Below are positions 20,863 to 31,322 of a DNA stretch of 64,000 nt, piece after piece. Origin of the DNA: Argyresthia goedartella. Taxonomy: Eukaryota > Arthropoda > Insecta > Lepidoptera > Argyresthiidae. The notes under the pieces were generated by a model. That model did no database searches. It was not told where the DNA came from and was given only the letters and a program-made list of their open reading frames with translations. A program made the translations under genes and the position numbers. The stretch lies in assembly GCA_949825045.1 (NCBI GenBank), contig OX463835.1, positions 24,197,201 to 24,261,200 on the forward strand. Direction: 5' to 3'. Positions within the stretch are counted from its first letter, which is position 1; every line of letters begins with the position of its first letter.

Positions 20863-21198
20863 TAAATGCTCTAAAAAACAATAAAGTTTAAATTTAATCT
20901 AACCCATCAGTTAATTACCTTTCACAATGTATGTGATATAACCTTGTTGCGTGATTTAAACATAAGTCAATCTAAGCAGAAGTAAAACGTATGTATTTTC
21001 AAAATAGGTAAAAACATTTACACAAAAATCCTGCACCAAGCGTTTACATCATATTAACTGTGTATGTATTAAGTTGATGGGTTTAATTCAATTTAAAGTT
21101 TATTTTCTTCTTTTTAAACCATTTAAATGTAGAAACTGCTGTAGAATGTTATTTTACTATTCCTTTTTGTACCCATGATATAGTTTAACACAGTCCCA
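20863..21198. other. Spacer before zinc-finger ORF
   Basis: AT-rich with no coding frame. The pyrimidine-rich stretch and 'acacag' near 21190 could be a splice acceptor. Confidence 0.4.
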
Positions 21199-23277
21199 AT
21201 GTATCTGTGTCAACAGGATCTTTCCGAGTTCCTGCAGACCTCGGTGTGTCGCCCTGGCCGGCTGACGACATGCTTCATTCATTCTATCAACATCTCTACA
21301 CAAGATGATGACACACTGGTGATGACTGCTACTGGAGATGATGATAAATCAGCTGCCAAGGAAGATTTCGAAAATTATATTGAGGAAGAGGCATTCAGAG
21401 AAACTGTCGCTACAATTGAAGAAGAGACCTTCGAATCGAAATCGAAAGAGGAAGCAGACGCGCAAACAAGAAAACGAATTACAAACAGTGTCACAACTAT
21501 AAACACACCAAATTCTAGCAATACTGAGTTTACTCGTGAACAAAGCACCTTCGCTTGCGATTACTGTTATAAAAGATTTACTTCAAAACCTGTGTTGGAA
21601 CGTCACATCACTACACATGACGTTCATCCACATAATAGTAAAACTGTTCCCTTTCCATGTAAAGATTGTGTTGTGTTGTGTTCAGATGATCATTGTAGCG
21701 AGTGTTCGGACGGACTTAGATCACTTCAGTATAACAATATGCAAACAAATATTGCGGAGAAACATTTTCAGCGCAATGGTTGTCATAATCTTAAATCCAT
21801 TTCAAATAAACAAAGTTTGATATTACACATCACAAATACAGGCGAGAAACCCTATCAGTGTGAGCTGTGCCATAAATCTCTTACAACCAATAGCGGTTTG
21901 GTCAAGCACATGAGTACACATTCCGGCGAGAAACCCTTCCAGTGTGAGGTGTGTCATAAATCGTTTACTCATAAACATAATTTGGGCAGGCACAGAAGAT
22001 TGCATACTGGCGAGAAACCCTTTCAGTGTGAGGTATGTCATAAATCATTTGCACAACAAGAATATTTGGTCACGCACGGAAGAGCGCATTCTGGCGAGAA
22101 ACCCTTTCAGTGTGAGGTGTGTCATAAATCGTTTACTAATAAACGTAATTTGGTCACGCACAGAAGAGCGCATTCTGGCGAGAAACCCTTTCAGTGTGAG
22201 GTGTGTCATAAATCGTTTACTAATAAACGTAATTTGGTCACGCACAGAAGAGCGCATACTGGCGAGAAACCATTTCAGTGTGAGATGTGTCGTAAATCGT
22301 TTGCTAGTAAAGCTCTTTTGGTAAGGCACATAAGATTGCATACTGGCGAGAAACCCTATCAGTGTGAGCTGTGCCATAAATCTCTTACAACCAATAGCGG
22401 TTTGGTCAAGCACATGAGTACACATTCCGGCGAGAAACCCTTCCAGTGTGAGGTGTGTCATAAATCGTTTACTAATAAACGTAATTTGGTCACGCACAGA
22501 AGAGCGCATACTGGCGAGAAACCATTTCAGTGTGAGATGTGTCGTAAATCGTTTGCTAGTAAAGATCTTTTGGTAAGGCACATAAGAGTGCATACTGGCG
22601 AGAAACCATTTCAGTGTGAGGTGTGTTATAAATCATTTTCTGAACGAGGTACTTTGATCTACCACAGACGAGCGCATACTGGCGAGAAACCATTTCAGTG
22701 CCAGGTGTGTCGTAAATCGTTTACTTATAAATGTGATTTGGTCACGCACAGAAGAGTGCACACTGGCGAGAAACCATTTCAGTGTAAGGTGTGTTATAAA
22801 TCATTTTCTGATCGAGGTAATTTGATGAAACACAGACGAGTGCACACTGGCGAGAAACCATTTCAGTGTCAGGTGTGTCATAAATCATTTGCTCAACGAC
22901 GTACTTTGGTCATGCACATAAGAGTGCATACTGGCGAGAAACCCTTTCAGTGTGAGGTATGTCATAAATCATTTGCACAACAAGATCATTTGGTCACGCA
23001 CAGAAGAGCGCATTCTGGCGAGAAACCCTTTCAGTGTGAGGTATGTCATAAATCATTTGCACAACAAGGTCATTTGGTCAACCACATAAGAGTGCATTCC
23101 GGCGAGAAACCCTTCCAGTGTGAGGTGTGTCATAAATCGTTTACTAATAAACGTAATTTGGGCAGGCACAGAAGATTGCATACTGGTGAGAAACCATTTC
23201 AGTGTGATATGTGTCGTAAATCGTTTGCTAATAAAAGTGATTTGGTCAGGCACATAAGAGTGCATACTAGGGGCTGA
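21199..23277 (+). CDS. C2H2 zinc-finger protein, 18 fingers
   Basis: 692-aa frame ending in TGA at 23275-23277. Residues 30-110 are acidic (DDDTLVM, NYIEEEAF). One lone finger lies at about 116-138 (FACDYCYKRF...HITTH), followed by a Cys-rich spacer and then 17 fingers in strict 84-bp units from about 21851 to 23270, joined by TGEKP/SGEKP linkers. It is predicted to bind DNA in the nucleus. There is no ZAD, KRAB or BTB domain. Fingers 5, 6 and 9 are identical and fingers 2-3 recur as 8-9, showing recent internal duplication. The first 20 codons lack any domain; acceptor-like 'caacag' near 21217 suggests this may be the last exon of a spliced gene, so the start is uncertain. AATAAA lies 197 bp after the stop. 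Confidence 0.85.
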   Translation: MYLCQQDLSEFLQTSVCRPGRLTTCFIHSINISTQDDDTLVMTATGDDDKSAAKEDFENYIEEEAFRETVATIEEETFESKSKEEADAQTRKRITNSVTTINTPNSSNTEFTREQSTFACDYCYKRFTSKPVLERHITTHDVHPHNSKTVPFPCKDCVVLCSDDHCSECSDGLRSLQYNNMQTNIAEKHFQRNGCHNLKSISNKQSLILHITNTGEKPYQCELCHKSLTTNSGLVKHMSTHSGEKPFQCEVCHKSFTHKHNLGRHRRLHTGEKPFQCEVCHKSFAQQEYLVTHGRAHSGEKPFQCEVCHKSFTNKRNLVTHRRAHSGEKPFQCEVCHKSFTNKRNLVTHRRAHTGEKPFQCEMCRKSFASKALLVRHIRLHTGEKPYQCELCHKSLTTNSGLVKHMSTHSGEKPFQCEVCHKSFTNKRNLVTHRRAHTGEKPFQCEMCRKSFASKDLLVRHIRVHTGEKPFQCEVCYKSFSERGTLIYHRRAHTGEKPFQCQVCRKSFTYKCDLVTHRRVHTGEKPFQCKVCYKSFSDRGNLMKHRRVHTGEKPFQCQVCHKSFAQRRTLVMHIRVHTGEKPFQCEVCHKSFAQQDHLVTHRRAHSGEKPFQCEVCHKSFAQQGHLVNHIRVHSGEKPFQCEVCHKSFTNKRNLGRHRRLHTGEKPFQCDMCRKSFANKSDLVRHIRVHTRG

Positions 23278-23473
23278 GTCCGGGAACAGACACGCAATTG
23301 CTATAGCCCAGCAACTATATTGTTATACCACCGCAATTGCGATAAAAATGAGCAGTCCACTATTTTGAACGCCGTCGCACTGGAGAATATCAGCCGCTAT
23401 CGTCTCAATACATATTCGCCACAGATTAGTTTGCCACTTTGATCGATCGATCGATGATAAAGCTCGTGTACGG

Positions 23474-23479
23474 AATAAA
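23474..23479 (+). terminator. Poly(A) signal AATAAA
   Basis: First canonical AATAAA after the zinc-finger stop codon (23277), in 'cggaataaaaagta'. It is consistent with a short 3' UTR, just after a (GATC)n run at about 23442-23456. Confidence 0.5.
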
Positions 23480-23807
23480 AAGTATTACATTGTCTTTGGT
23501 TTTTTATTTTTGGTTCACAGTTTATGGTCATGTTTAGTAAAAGAAGTATTTCTTTCACCACAATAAATGAACAAGTGCAAACAGTAATTATGTTGAACAA
23601 ACCAATTCGAGGTCCTTATCGAAATATTAGAGCATTAGGGCGGTTTTATGGGAGGTCACTTATTCCATATCCCACAAACTGCAAGTCTGTTTGATTTGGT
23701 TTCGAGGCATCCAACCGCGCTGGCTCATCATCACACAAACAAATAAAGAGTTATGTCAAATAGGCATACGAATATAGTAATACATAACGGTTAAACCTAG
23801 GGGACAG
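23480..23807. other. Spacer, no gene
   Basis: No element or coding frame recognised. It includes short AAACAAAT-like repeats near 23740. Confidence 0.5.
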
Positions 23808-24045
23808 GAAGTGAAGGAACGTAAGTGGCAATGCATAGGACACACCTTACAAAGACCTGTTTCCCGAGGCTTTGGATTGTCGGAAATGTCCTGCGCGGAG
23901 TCGTGGGCCCCCAACGCAGATGTGGAAGAGGCCCCCTTATCGACACTGACCGATGGTTACAATTGAGCCGGAAATCTAAATTATGGCCATGGACAGAGAA
24001 AAATTGAGGGGATTAACTTTCTGTATATTTTACAGTATCCAAAAA
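23808..24045 (+). pseudogene. RTE-like LINE C-terminal remnant
   Basis: One frame from about 23812 reads VKERKWQCIGHTLQRP, matching the conserved W-x-GH-x-LRRP block near the C-terminus of RTE-type LINE proteins. After a frameshift near 23920, blocks resembling KRPPYRH and AMDREKLRGL follow, in the expected order. It is too short and broken to place further. Confidence 0.5.
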
Positions 24046-24085
24046 GAAATAGTTAATTTTATTAACATAGCAAGCACCTGACTAT

Positions 24086-24185
24086 GGTCTTCTCCCACAG
24101 TGGTCCAATGTAGAGAAGTGGCAAAAAATGACCATTAGTAAGTATATGTAAATATCTACAGTAATAAAGACATTTGGAATTTGGA
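24086..24185 (+). mobile_element. Family A LINE 3' end, heavily 5'-truncated
   Basis: About 100 bp: the right arm of the 3' hairpin ('ctcccacag'), then 'tggtccaatgtagagaagtg', 'gtatatgtaaatatctacag' and a TTTGGAA tail. The left arm of the hairpin is missing, so truncation fell inside it. Confidence 0.8.
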
Positions 24186-24189
24186 ATGG

Positions 24190-24599
24190 CTTGTATTATG
24201 GAGACCAACACAAAAACTTGAGATGTGTTGTTCATGGGAGCCGCTAAAGTTTAGCTGCGTCCAAATTATCATGAATCTTGACAAGCTGGAATTTCCATGA
24301 TCTCTTTACTAATGACAACAGAAGAATAATTGCTTTGGGCATGTTCTCTGGCATAATCTATACAACTAGTTAGAAAGGAAGTCACCTCCTATGCATATAG
24401 AAGTAGATCATAACATAGACAGTCTAAACACTAGAGTAAAATCCATCACATATGTGATGATGACGGGACCACAACTTGCAATACTACATGGAATGACAGC
24501 TGGAAATATTCTTTAAATAAAACAAATACTCGCATTATTTTTTGTAAAATCACTATATTAAATAAATATGTACTAAATTGTAAATTAATTATAAATAAA
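24190..24599. other. Spacer, no gene
   Basis: No coding frame or recognisable element. Moderately AT-rich. Confidence 0.5.
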
Positions 24600-25945
24600 G
24601 ATTCATATTCTTTATTGCTCAGATAATATAAAGTTACAGACAGTTAAAAGAAATGTTATAAGCAAAGGCGAGCTTATCTCTGAAAAGAGATTTCTTCCAG
24701 CAAACCTAGGCAGGACAGGAGAGTAAATGATACAGGAAAGTCCTAGTTCGCAATAAAACTGTATACATACGTACGAAAATTACTTTCAAAATATATATAA
24801 ACTATAGCAAATGTAAAATAAAAATATATACTTCAACTACATAATATACAACATATAGCATGAACATACATAAACTATAATAAATTATACATATACCTAC
24901 ATATATATGGTCCCTTTTACGGAAGAGAAAGGAAATGCACTTTCAATCTTTCCTTAAAGTGAAAATTGAGGGTCTTTCCCTAATAGCGCAGGGAAGTGCA
25001 TTCCACAGTCGGATTGCCCTTAACCTAAACGAGTGTTCGTAAGCGGCAGTGTTATGCCGAGGAGTTGAAAGGGGAGACATCGTGTGGGATCTCCGATTGC
25101 TATCCCTGGGGAAAGGTAAGTCAAAACGTTTGCGTAGATATGTGGGGTATCAGGGATTTCGCAAAATATTGAACAGATAGGAGATAATGTGCATATCACG
25201 GCGAAAACGGATCGGGAGCCATCCTAGCTCTGCGAAACTGGGAGACCCGGTCATACTTGCGCAACCCGTAGATAAACCGAACCCCGAGATTTTGAAGTCG
25301 TTGGAGTTTGTTCAGTTGTTCTTCGCTCGCACTGACCCAACAAAAATCCGCATAGTCTATTAAAGGTAGTAGAAGGGACTGAGCAAGAGTGATTTTAGAC
25401 TGCCGTGGCAGCAAGTACTGCAATCTTCGGAGGGAGTGAAATGACGCAAAGACTCGTCGGCTGACCTAACAAACATGGGGCGACCAGGACAGCAAGTTGT
25501 CAAATATAACCCCAAGATTCTTAGCTTTCTCATACGTAATTATGGTACCATCATACAATAAAGGATCGACAGGCGAATTCTGTAATAAGTTAAGCGAGTG
25601 CCGTGTACCCATAATCATGGCTTGAGATTTTCCCGGGTTGACGTGCAGCCAATATGAAATAGCCCATTTCCTGATGTTTCCGAGGTCAGCATTCAACGCC
25701 TCTACAGTCAGTTTTTTATCACACGGAGAGAAGTGCCGATATATTTGGAGGTCATCTGCGTAGAGATGATAAGAAGAAGTAAGAACGTCAGATATGGAGT
25801 TTATGAATACTGAGAAGAGGAGAGGAGAAAGAATGCCACCCTGCGGAACACCCGCGGAGAACACACCAGTCCGTGGAGATCTCCTCAGACTTAATGCGCT
25901 GCTGTTGGTCTCTCAGCTAGAAGTCAAACCAGCGAGCCGAGTGCG
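24600..25945 (-). mobile_element. LINE family B, copy B3, 5'-truncated
   Basis: Minus-strand 3' part of a family B element. It holds RT from [15 protein letters not shown] (near 25855) through the catalytic YADDLQIY, then [12 protein letters not shown] and the C-terminal tail to about 24950, and a 3' UTR with the B hairpin (24676-24691). Two ORFs survive, 25466-25864 and 25196-25423, with frameshifts between and after. It is truncated upstream of the GVPQGG box near 25945. Confidence 0.85.
25196..25864 (-). pseudogene. B3 reverse transcriptase fragment
   Basis: The 25466-25864 frame holds the catalytic palm ([17 protein letters not shown]) and [11 protein letters not shown]. The 25196-25423 frame holds the thumb (ITLAQSLLLPLIDYAD, LGVRFIYGLRKYD). 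A frameshift lies near 25440. Both blocks match B1 closely in order and wording. Confidence 0.8.
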
Positions 25946-26429
25946 AGGAGACTTAAAGCGACTTCATTCAGATTCATATCTTACTATAAGTTTATTCAAC
26001 ATATTTACATGGAGTCATTATTTAGAAGTTGCTTTGGATAATTGGTTTATTAAAATTAAATATTTTGGTCCACAGTAAGTATTTAATAGTGCAGAAATAT
26101 CCTGTGCTTTGGTCGCTTACTTTGAAATCTGAAAATAATTCAAGGTAAATTTTACCGGGTCCGAAACTAAGTAGACACTTTCCGAAATTTGCTACTTTCC
26201 CTAAATCAACACCTTCCCTCATTGGACACTTTCTATAAATCGCTACTGTCCCTTATTCGACACACTATGATTCAATTCATGTCGTATGGGACAGTCACTT
26301 CTCTTGACACTTTGGGACAGTAATGAACAAAACCAATTACAATTTGACCCGGTGATTTCTACCAGCTCAAACAAAAAAACAGTTCGAATTAACTTATCCA
26401 GGAAAAAGGCGCGTCGAGTTTTTAACTAG
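25946..26429. other. Spacer, no gene
   Basis: No coding support. It contains loosely repeated phrases of the type 'gacactttc' and 'gctact-tccc' between about 26150 and 26310, too diverged to call a defined repeat. Confidence 0.4.
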
Positions 26430-26430
26430 C

Positions 26431-26472
26431 GAGCACATGAGCACATTCCTTGGCCAATGTGCTCATGTGCTC
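26431..26472. repeat. Perfect 17-bp inverted repeat
   Basis: GAGCACATGAGCACATT at 26431-26447 is the reverse complement of 26456-26472, with an 8-nt loop. It lies at the 3' edge of the RT fragment. Confidence 0.95.
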
Positions 26473-26794
26473 ATGGAATGTACGTTTAGCGTCGAACGTA
26501 ACACCGAAGTCCCTAATCGAATACACTCGAGTCAAAGACTCAAGAGGAAGTTGAAGAGTAGTTTATTGTTCACACTCCACCTATGAACCGCGTCTAGATC
26601 TTCCTGCAGCAAACTACAATCATCCTCTGAACTCACGGGAAGTATCAGTTTCAGATCGTCCGCATACAGAAGGCAATTGGCGAGTTTAAGCTCTAATTCC
26701 AGGTCATTTATCATAATGATAAATAACAACGGACCGAGAATAGACCCTTGGCTAACGCCCGACCGTGTATGGTACGGCTGGGACTCAAAACAGC

Positions 26795-26888
26795 CGTGTC
26801 GCACATATTGCTGGCGGTTCTTGAGGACCTCAAGAACCGCCAGCAATATGTGCGACACGCTGACTACCTCAAGTTGAGGTAGTCAGCG
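26795..26888. repeat. Two abutting perfect hairpins (32-bp and 15-bp arms)
   Basis: Arms 26795-26826 and 26828-26859 pair perfectly around one base. Arms 26858-26872 and 26874-26888 pair perfectly around one base. Removing 53 bp restores the RT reading frame, so these arose as an insertion of inverted copies of local sequence. Confidence 0.9.
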
Positions 26889-27555
26889 AAGAAAACCAAC
26901 AGCCGTGGGGCAAATCCAATGGCACATAACTTCTTCATTAGGACGTAATTATCGACTCTATCGAACGCCTTAGGAAAGTCCATATAGGCGAAGTCCACCT
27001 GACATCCCTTATCCATGCACTTCGACACAATCTCGACTAAAGTCAGCAAGTTGGTGTTAACTGAGCGGCGACTCCTGAATCCGTGTTGCGAGTCGCTCAG
27101 ATAAGGCGCAATCTGCGAACTGATTTTGTCTTTTATGATCGACTCGAACAGTTTTGCCAATGAACTCAGGATCGCAATAGGTCGATATTGATCAACGGAG
27201 GCAGTGTCACTTGTCTTGGGGAAAGGACTGACTCGAGAAAGCTTCCAGCTGGTGGGGTACTTACCTTGTTCAAGAACAAGATTGAATATCCGACCCAAAG
27301 GTAAAACCAGCTGATCGCTGTAGGCCTTCAAAAAGTAGGGAGGGACGTTGTCCGGTCCAATTGCGCTCCTTGGCCTTAGCTGCTTCAGCCCTTCCTTTAT
27401 GTCCCTACTGGAAATATGTGAAACTTGTATGTGATTAGCAGTGGACGAGTCATCAGAAATGTTTACCAGATCTGGATCGAGCGCTGGCTCATCAGGGAGG
27501 AAAACGTCTGAGAAGTAGTTTGCAAATGCGGTTGCTGCTACCTCGCCAACGTGTT

Positions 27556-28018
27556 CCCGGCCCCGATGCGTGACCCGAGGTATGATTTGAATGATTATTA
27601 CTATATCTCACTCTTACAAAGGACAAAGGATGACTTGTGGTCCCTTTCTTATAAAATAAAAAGATCGTCAGATTTGAACTTTGTAATTATTAAACTAACA
27701 GTATTATATATTTATGTATCTACTGTTTTGTCCTTTTTTTCTAGGTTCCGGAAATCCTCAGATTTTCACCGGAGAATCCTCAGTATCATTCCGTGCCATC
27801 GCCGATACTTTGACACTGGCAGAATCATCAAAACGATGAAAGCCATTAATTAGAAAAAAAAAACTTAATAATCTTGATAGTGGAAGAATCCCGCAAATAA
27901 TCGAACTTTCATCATCATCATATTCCGCCCACATCGACCCACTGCTGGGCATAGGCTTCCTCTATAGCGCCAATCATCACGGTCCGAACAAGAGCCTTAG
28001 CAGAAACAACAAATGAAG
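27556..28018. other. Spacer with lepidopteran repeat tail
   Basis: No gene. At about 27905-27962 it contains 'catcatcatcatattc' and 'cccactgctgggcataggc', the reverse complement of a LINE/SINE 3' tail (…gcccagcagtggg… plus an ATG repeat) that I know to be common in Lepidoptera. Confidence 0.5.
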
Positions 28019-29394
28019 GCGGTCATGATGATCATGATCCCCCGTTTAAAATTGAGGAGTTGGAGGTTGCGGTTAAATCTTTCAACCCTAAGAAAGCCCC
28101 TGGAGCAGACGGCTTCACGGCCGACATATGCTTACAGGCCATAAGTGTGGACCTAAAGTACTTTCTGGCTCTCCTGAATAAATGCATGGCACACGGTTGC
28201 TTCCCGAAGTCCTGGAAGGAGGCAACAGTGGTCGTATTGAGAAAACCAGGCAAGGACACACCGTGCCAAAGTCATATCGACCTATAGGGCTTTTGCCCGT
28301 AGTAGGCAAGATATACGAGAAGATGCTGGTGAGCCGCCTCAGGTTCTACGTGCTACCTCGGATTAGTACTCGCCAGTATGGATTTATGCCACAGAGAAGT
28401 ACGGAAGAGGCCCTCGTTACGCTTATAACACGCATCCGCCAAAAACTGGATGAGAAAAAACTCGTAACCATGGTTTCTCTAGATATCGAGGGCGCCTTCG
28501 ATAGTGCTTGGTGGCCAGCGATAAAGACCAGACTGGCTGAAGAAAAATGTCCCGTAAACCTGAGGCGGGTCATAGGCAGCTATCTCAGCGACAGGGTAGT
28601 GGAAGTAAGATATGCGAAAGCGGCACATGAAAGGAGCACGGAGAAGGGCTGCGTCCAAGTCTCCATAGGAGGACCAATCCTATGGAACTTGTTGCTAGAC
28701 CCACTCCTTAAGCTGATGGAGGATAAAGGGGTCTACTGCCAGGCATTCGCTGACGACGTGGTGTTACTTTTCGACGGTGGAGGGGCACGGGAGATTGAGG
28801 GACGGGCGAATGCTGTCCTTGCACCACATAAAACCTGTGGTATGGTTATAATCAGGAAACTTAAATTTGACACGCCGCGTTTGAGCATGGGAGGGGTCAT
28901 TATTGGAATGTCCCCGGAGATCAAGATCCTCGGTCTCACCATCGACAACAAGTTAACTTTTAATGCCCACGTCTCTAGCGTCTGTAAAAAAGCCATAAGG
29001 ATATATAAGCAACTCATTAGAGCGGCCCGCATAAGCTGGGGTCTCAGCCCTGAGATCATCCGTACAATATACACTGCGGCGGTGGAGCCAGTGATACTTT
29101 ACGCTGCAGCTGCGTGGGCCCCTGGCGGCAGAGAAACTGGGAGTTCAAAAGCAGCTTGGCACGGTCCAGAGGGGTTTCGCGCAAAAAATGTGTAAGGCAT
29201 ATCGGACGGTGTCACTCAACTCAGCACTTTTGCTCACGGGGACGCTCCCTCTAGACCTACGAGTCCGTGAGGCAGCCTTATTATACGAGGCTAAGCAGGG
29301 AGTACCTAGAAGTGACTTGCCCGATAGAGAGATTGAGAAGATGACACCTAAGATACAAGCCCCACACACACCCTGCGGAACATATGGGGCTCGA
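28019..29394 (+). pseudogene. R1/LOA-like LINE reverse transcriptase, 5' part
   Basis: RT with NPKKAPGADGFTADI, SYRPIGLLPVVGKIYEKML, QYGFMPQRSTEEA, VSLDIEGAFDSAWW, a decayed GCVQVSIGGPILWNLLLD box (normally GCPQGSxLGP), and the catalytic FADDVVLLF. The thumb has ILGLTIDNKLTFNAHV and the tail RISWGLSPEIIRTIYTAAV. Frameshifts lie near 28265 and 29130. The IEGAFD and WNLLLD blocks are typical of R1/LOA/I-group elements. It is interrupted at 29395 by a SINE and continues at 29678. Confidence 0.8.
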
Positions 29395-29677
29395 GTTAAT
29401 AATAATAAATAATAACTTGGACACCTTTTACACACATTGATCTAGCTCCAAACTAGGATTCCCTGTATCTTGGGTACTAGACAACGATATATATACTTAT
29501 ATAGAGAAATATTATACTTAGATAGATAAACAACCATGACTAGGGTACAAACATCCGTTCTCATCAAACAAACATTTGCCCCCACCGGGACTCGAACCCG
29601 GGACCCTTGGTTTCGTAGGCAGCGTCACTGCCGACTCGGCCATTCGGGTCGTCAACTCGGCCATTCGGGTCGTCAAG
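29395..29677 (-). mobile_element. tRNA-derived SINE inserted in R1/LOA-like LINE
   Basis: On the minus strand it starts near 29677 with a tRNA-like head: A box TGGCCGAGTCGG and B box GGTTCGAGTCC. A body then shares 'gatacagggaatcctagttt' with the SINE at 53719-53985, and it ends in an AATAAT-type tail at 29395-29415. The first 21 bp of the head, including most of the A box, are duplicated in tandem (29636-29677). An AGTT at both edges may be the target duplication. Confidence 0.8.
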
Positions 29678-30498
29678 TTCCAAAACCTGATGGACGAGGA
29701 TCAATATTCTCGCCACAGTGATTATGCTGTGCGTATTTTTACAGACGGGAGCAAGATTGAGGGCAGGGTCGGGGCGGCGCTCTCCGTTTCGAATGGTGCT
29801 GTAGAGATCAAGGCCCTCAAACTTGCTTTATCGTCATACTGCACCGTTTACCAGGCGGAACTACTATTATCCTGGGTAAGGCAACGGAGGTCACAATGAC
29901 GTGCAGCGAATCCATTTTGGAATCTACAGTGATTCTAGAGCAGTACTTGTGACCGTGACAAACTTCGGTTCCTCTCATCCCCTGGCGGTCAAAGCCAGAA
30001 GCAACTTAAAATGTTGCATACTCCAGAACAAGGTTATATCCCTGTTTTGGATTAAGGCACACGTAGGACTGGCAGGAAATGAGAGAGCCGATGACTTAGC
30101 AAAGGAGGCGGCCTTGAAATTAAAAAAGAAACCGGATTACGATCAATGCCCTATCTCATTCATCAAACGTAGTATTCGGAAGGGTACGATCGATGAATGG
30201 GCCAGAAGTCACACAAATACTCACGGGGCATGGGGGGTTCTCCTCGTACCTGAGTCGCTTCAGGTGCAAGGAGAGTTCATCCTGCCTTTGTGACCCTGAG
30301 GCTAACGAAACGGTTGAACACCTGATCCTGGAATGCCCTGTCTTTGCCAGAGATAGATTTGATTTGGAGCAAATATTAGACATTAAGTTACTTGTAGAAA
30401 ATTTACCCACCATTATTAAAAGTAGAGATCGTAACATATTCTTGGAATTCTGTAGGAAAATTGTGATAAGAGTAAATAATAGAAATAAATTAGCTTAA
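29678..30498 (+). pseudogene. R1/LOA-like LINE, RNase H and C-terminal zinc knuckle
   Basis: Continuation of the LINE after the SINE. The RNase H domain shows its acidic residues: RIFTDGSK (D), VYQAELL (E), YSDSRAVL (D) and NERADDLAKEA. Frameshifts at about 29880 and 30240 split it. The end carries a C-x-C…H-x4-C knuckle (CLCDPEANETVEHLILECP) as in LOA/I-group ORF2 proteins. It stops at 30496-30498. Confidence 0.8.
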
Positions 30499-30589
30499 GA
30501 AAAGTATGATAGCAACATATTAGGTCCTTACATATGAAATTGGCGTTTTGCATGGGAGGAACATAGTCGTTTTTTTAATATATAATATA

Positions 30590-31131
30590 TGTTGTAGGTT
30601 GGTCGCAACTCGGGCTTAGATATAAATTAAACGTCCGAATGTTCCAACAATCACTTTTTATTTGCACGAACACGGTACAAAGATAGAAGGAGAAAGTGTA
30701 TAATTTTGCTATAGAATACCCGAAAGCACAGATGAGAAAGTCTCAAGCAGTACAAGCACAAAGCACAATAATTAAATGATAATATGAGCGTAAGCGTATA
30801 GCGGGAGCGAGTACGATAATTTGCATCGAGCGACGTGCGCACAGCGGCGAGGCATAATGAAAACTGGTGCGGGCGCCGGGCCCGCCATCGGCCGCCGCCG
30901 TCGTCCACGCAGATAACGGGATTCTCGCATCGCCGCATCTAATATGAAAAGGTTTGCTTGTCCGCTTGTACAAAATGTCAATTTAAATATTAAGTTTAGT
31001 TATTCAGCTAGTATTAATGTTAAATATTTGAGTGCAAGTTGCAAATACCAAATTTTAGATTTGTTTATATAATAATAAGTTTAGTTTTAAGTTTTATATT
31101 AAGTTAACAATAATTTAATATTTAATCAATA
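30590..31131 (-). repeat. Gypsy1 3' LTR
   Basis: Shares its left 270 bp with 49936-50202 and its right 260 bp with 54535-54822, including the GC-rich 'gggcgccgggcccgcc' block at about 30870. On the minus strand the GC block is followed by an AATAAA near the end. The ends are TGTTGTAGG (plus strand, left) and about TCAATA (right). Confidence 0.8.
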
Positions 31132-31153
31132 AAACTTATTTAATAATTATTAT

Positions 31154-31322
31154 TAGATCCAAGGACGCAGAAGACCTGGTCGCCCACGTACATCCTGGCT
31201 CCAAAATCTGAGAGAGTGGTTCGGGATGAACACAACATCCCTTTTCCGAGCGGCAGTATCCCGTGAGAAGATCGCCGTAATGGTCGCCAACCTCCGATAG
31301 GAGATGGCACCCGAAGAAGAAG
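31154..31322 (+). mobile_element. Short 5'-truncated RTE-like LINE 3' end
   Basis: 169 bp flanked by perfect 12-bp duplications AATAATTATTAT (31142-31153 and 31323-31334). One frame reads GRRRPGRPRTSWLQNLREW, then LFRAAVSREKIAVMVANLR and stop, the C-terminal tail of RTE-type LINEs, followed by a GAA repeat. It inserted between the gypsy1 3' LTR and integrase. Confidence 0.75.

Larger units (their letters stand above)
26430..27555 (-). pseudogene. LINE reverse transcriptase fragment with palindromic insertion
   Basis: Minus-strand RT: a pre-RT helical region (27330-27550, SSRDIKEGLKQLRPRSAIGP), then VSPFPKTSDTASVDQYRPI, QHGFRSRRSV, YMDFPKAFDRVD, then GVSQGSILGPLLF and the catalytic YADDLKLIL, ending in an IRDFGVTFD block near 26500. 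The ORF is broken between the ADYL block and the QQYVRHG block by a 53-bp insertion made of reverse-complement copies of its own flanks (26795-26888). A further frameshift lies near 26550. Clade is uncertain (CR1/L2-like group). Confidence 0.7.

Noticed and set aside
20693..20884. 63-aa ORF in the LTR-like segment
   Set aside because: It starts inside the tandem repeats, shows no domain and ends just after the AATAAA-like signal, so coding is unlikely.
21823..23265. Minus-strand ORFs of 70-182 aa inside the zinc-finger gene
   Set aside because: Repeated 28-residue shadows of the finger units (e.g. SKRFMTHLTLEGFLA), explained by the 84-bp periodicity.
29577..29660. tRNA gene on the minus strand
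   Set aside because: A and B boxes are good, but the acceptor stem does not close, and the same head recurs at 53719 joined to a SINE body and ATT tail, so it is a SINE.
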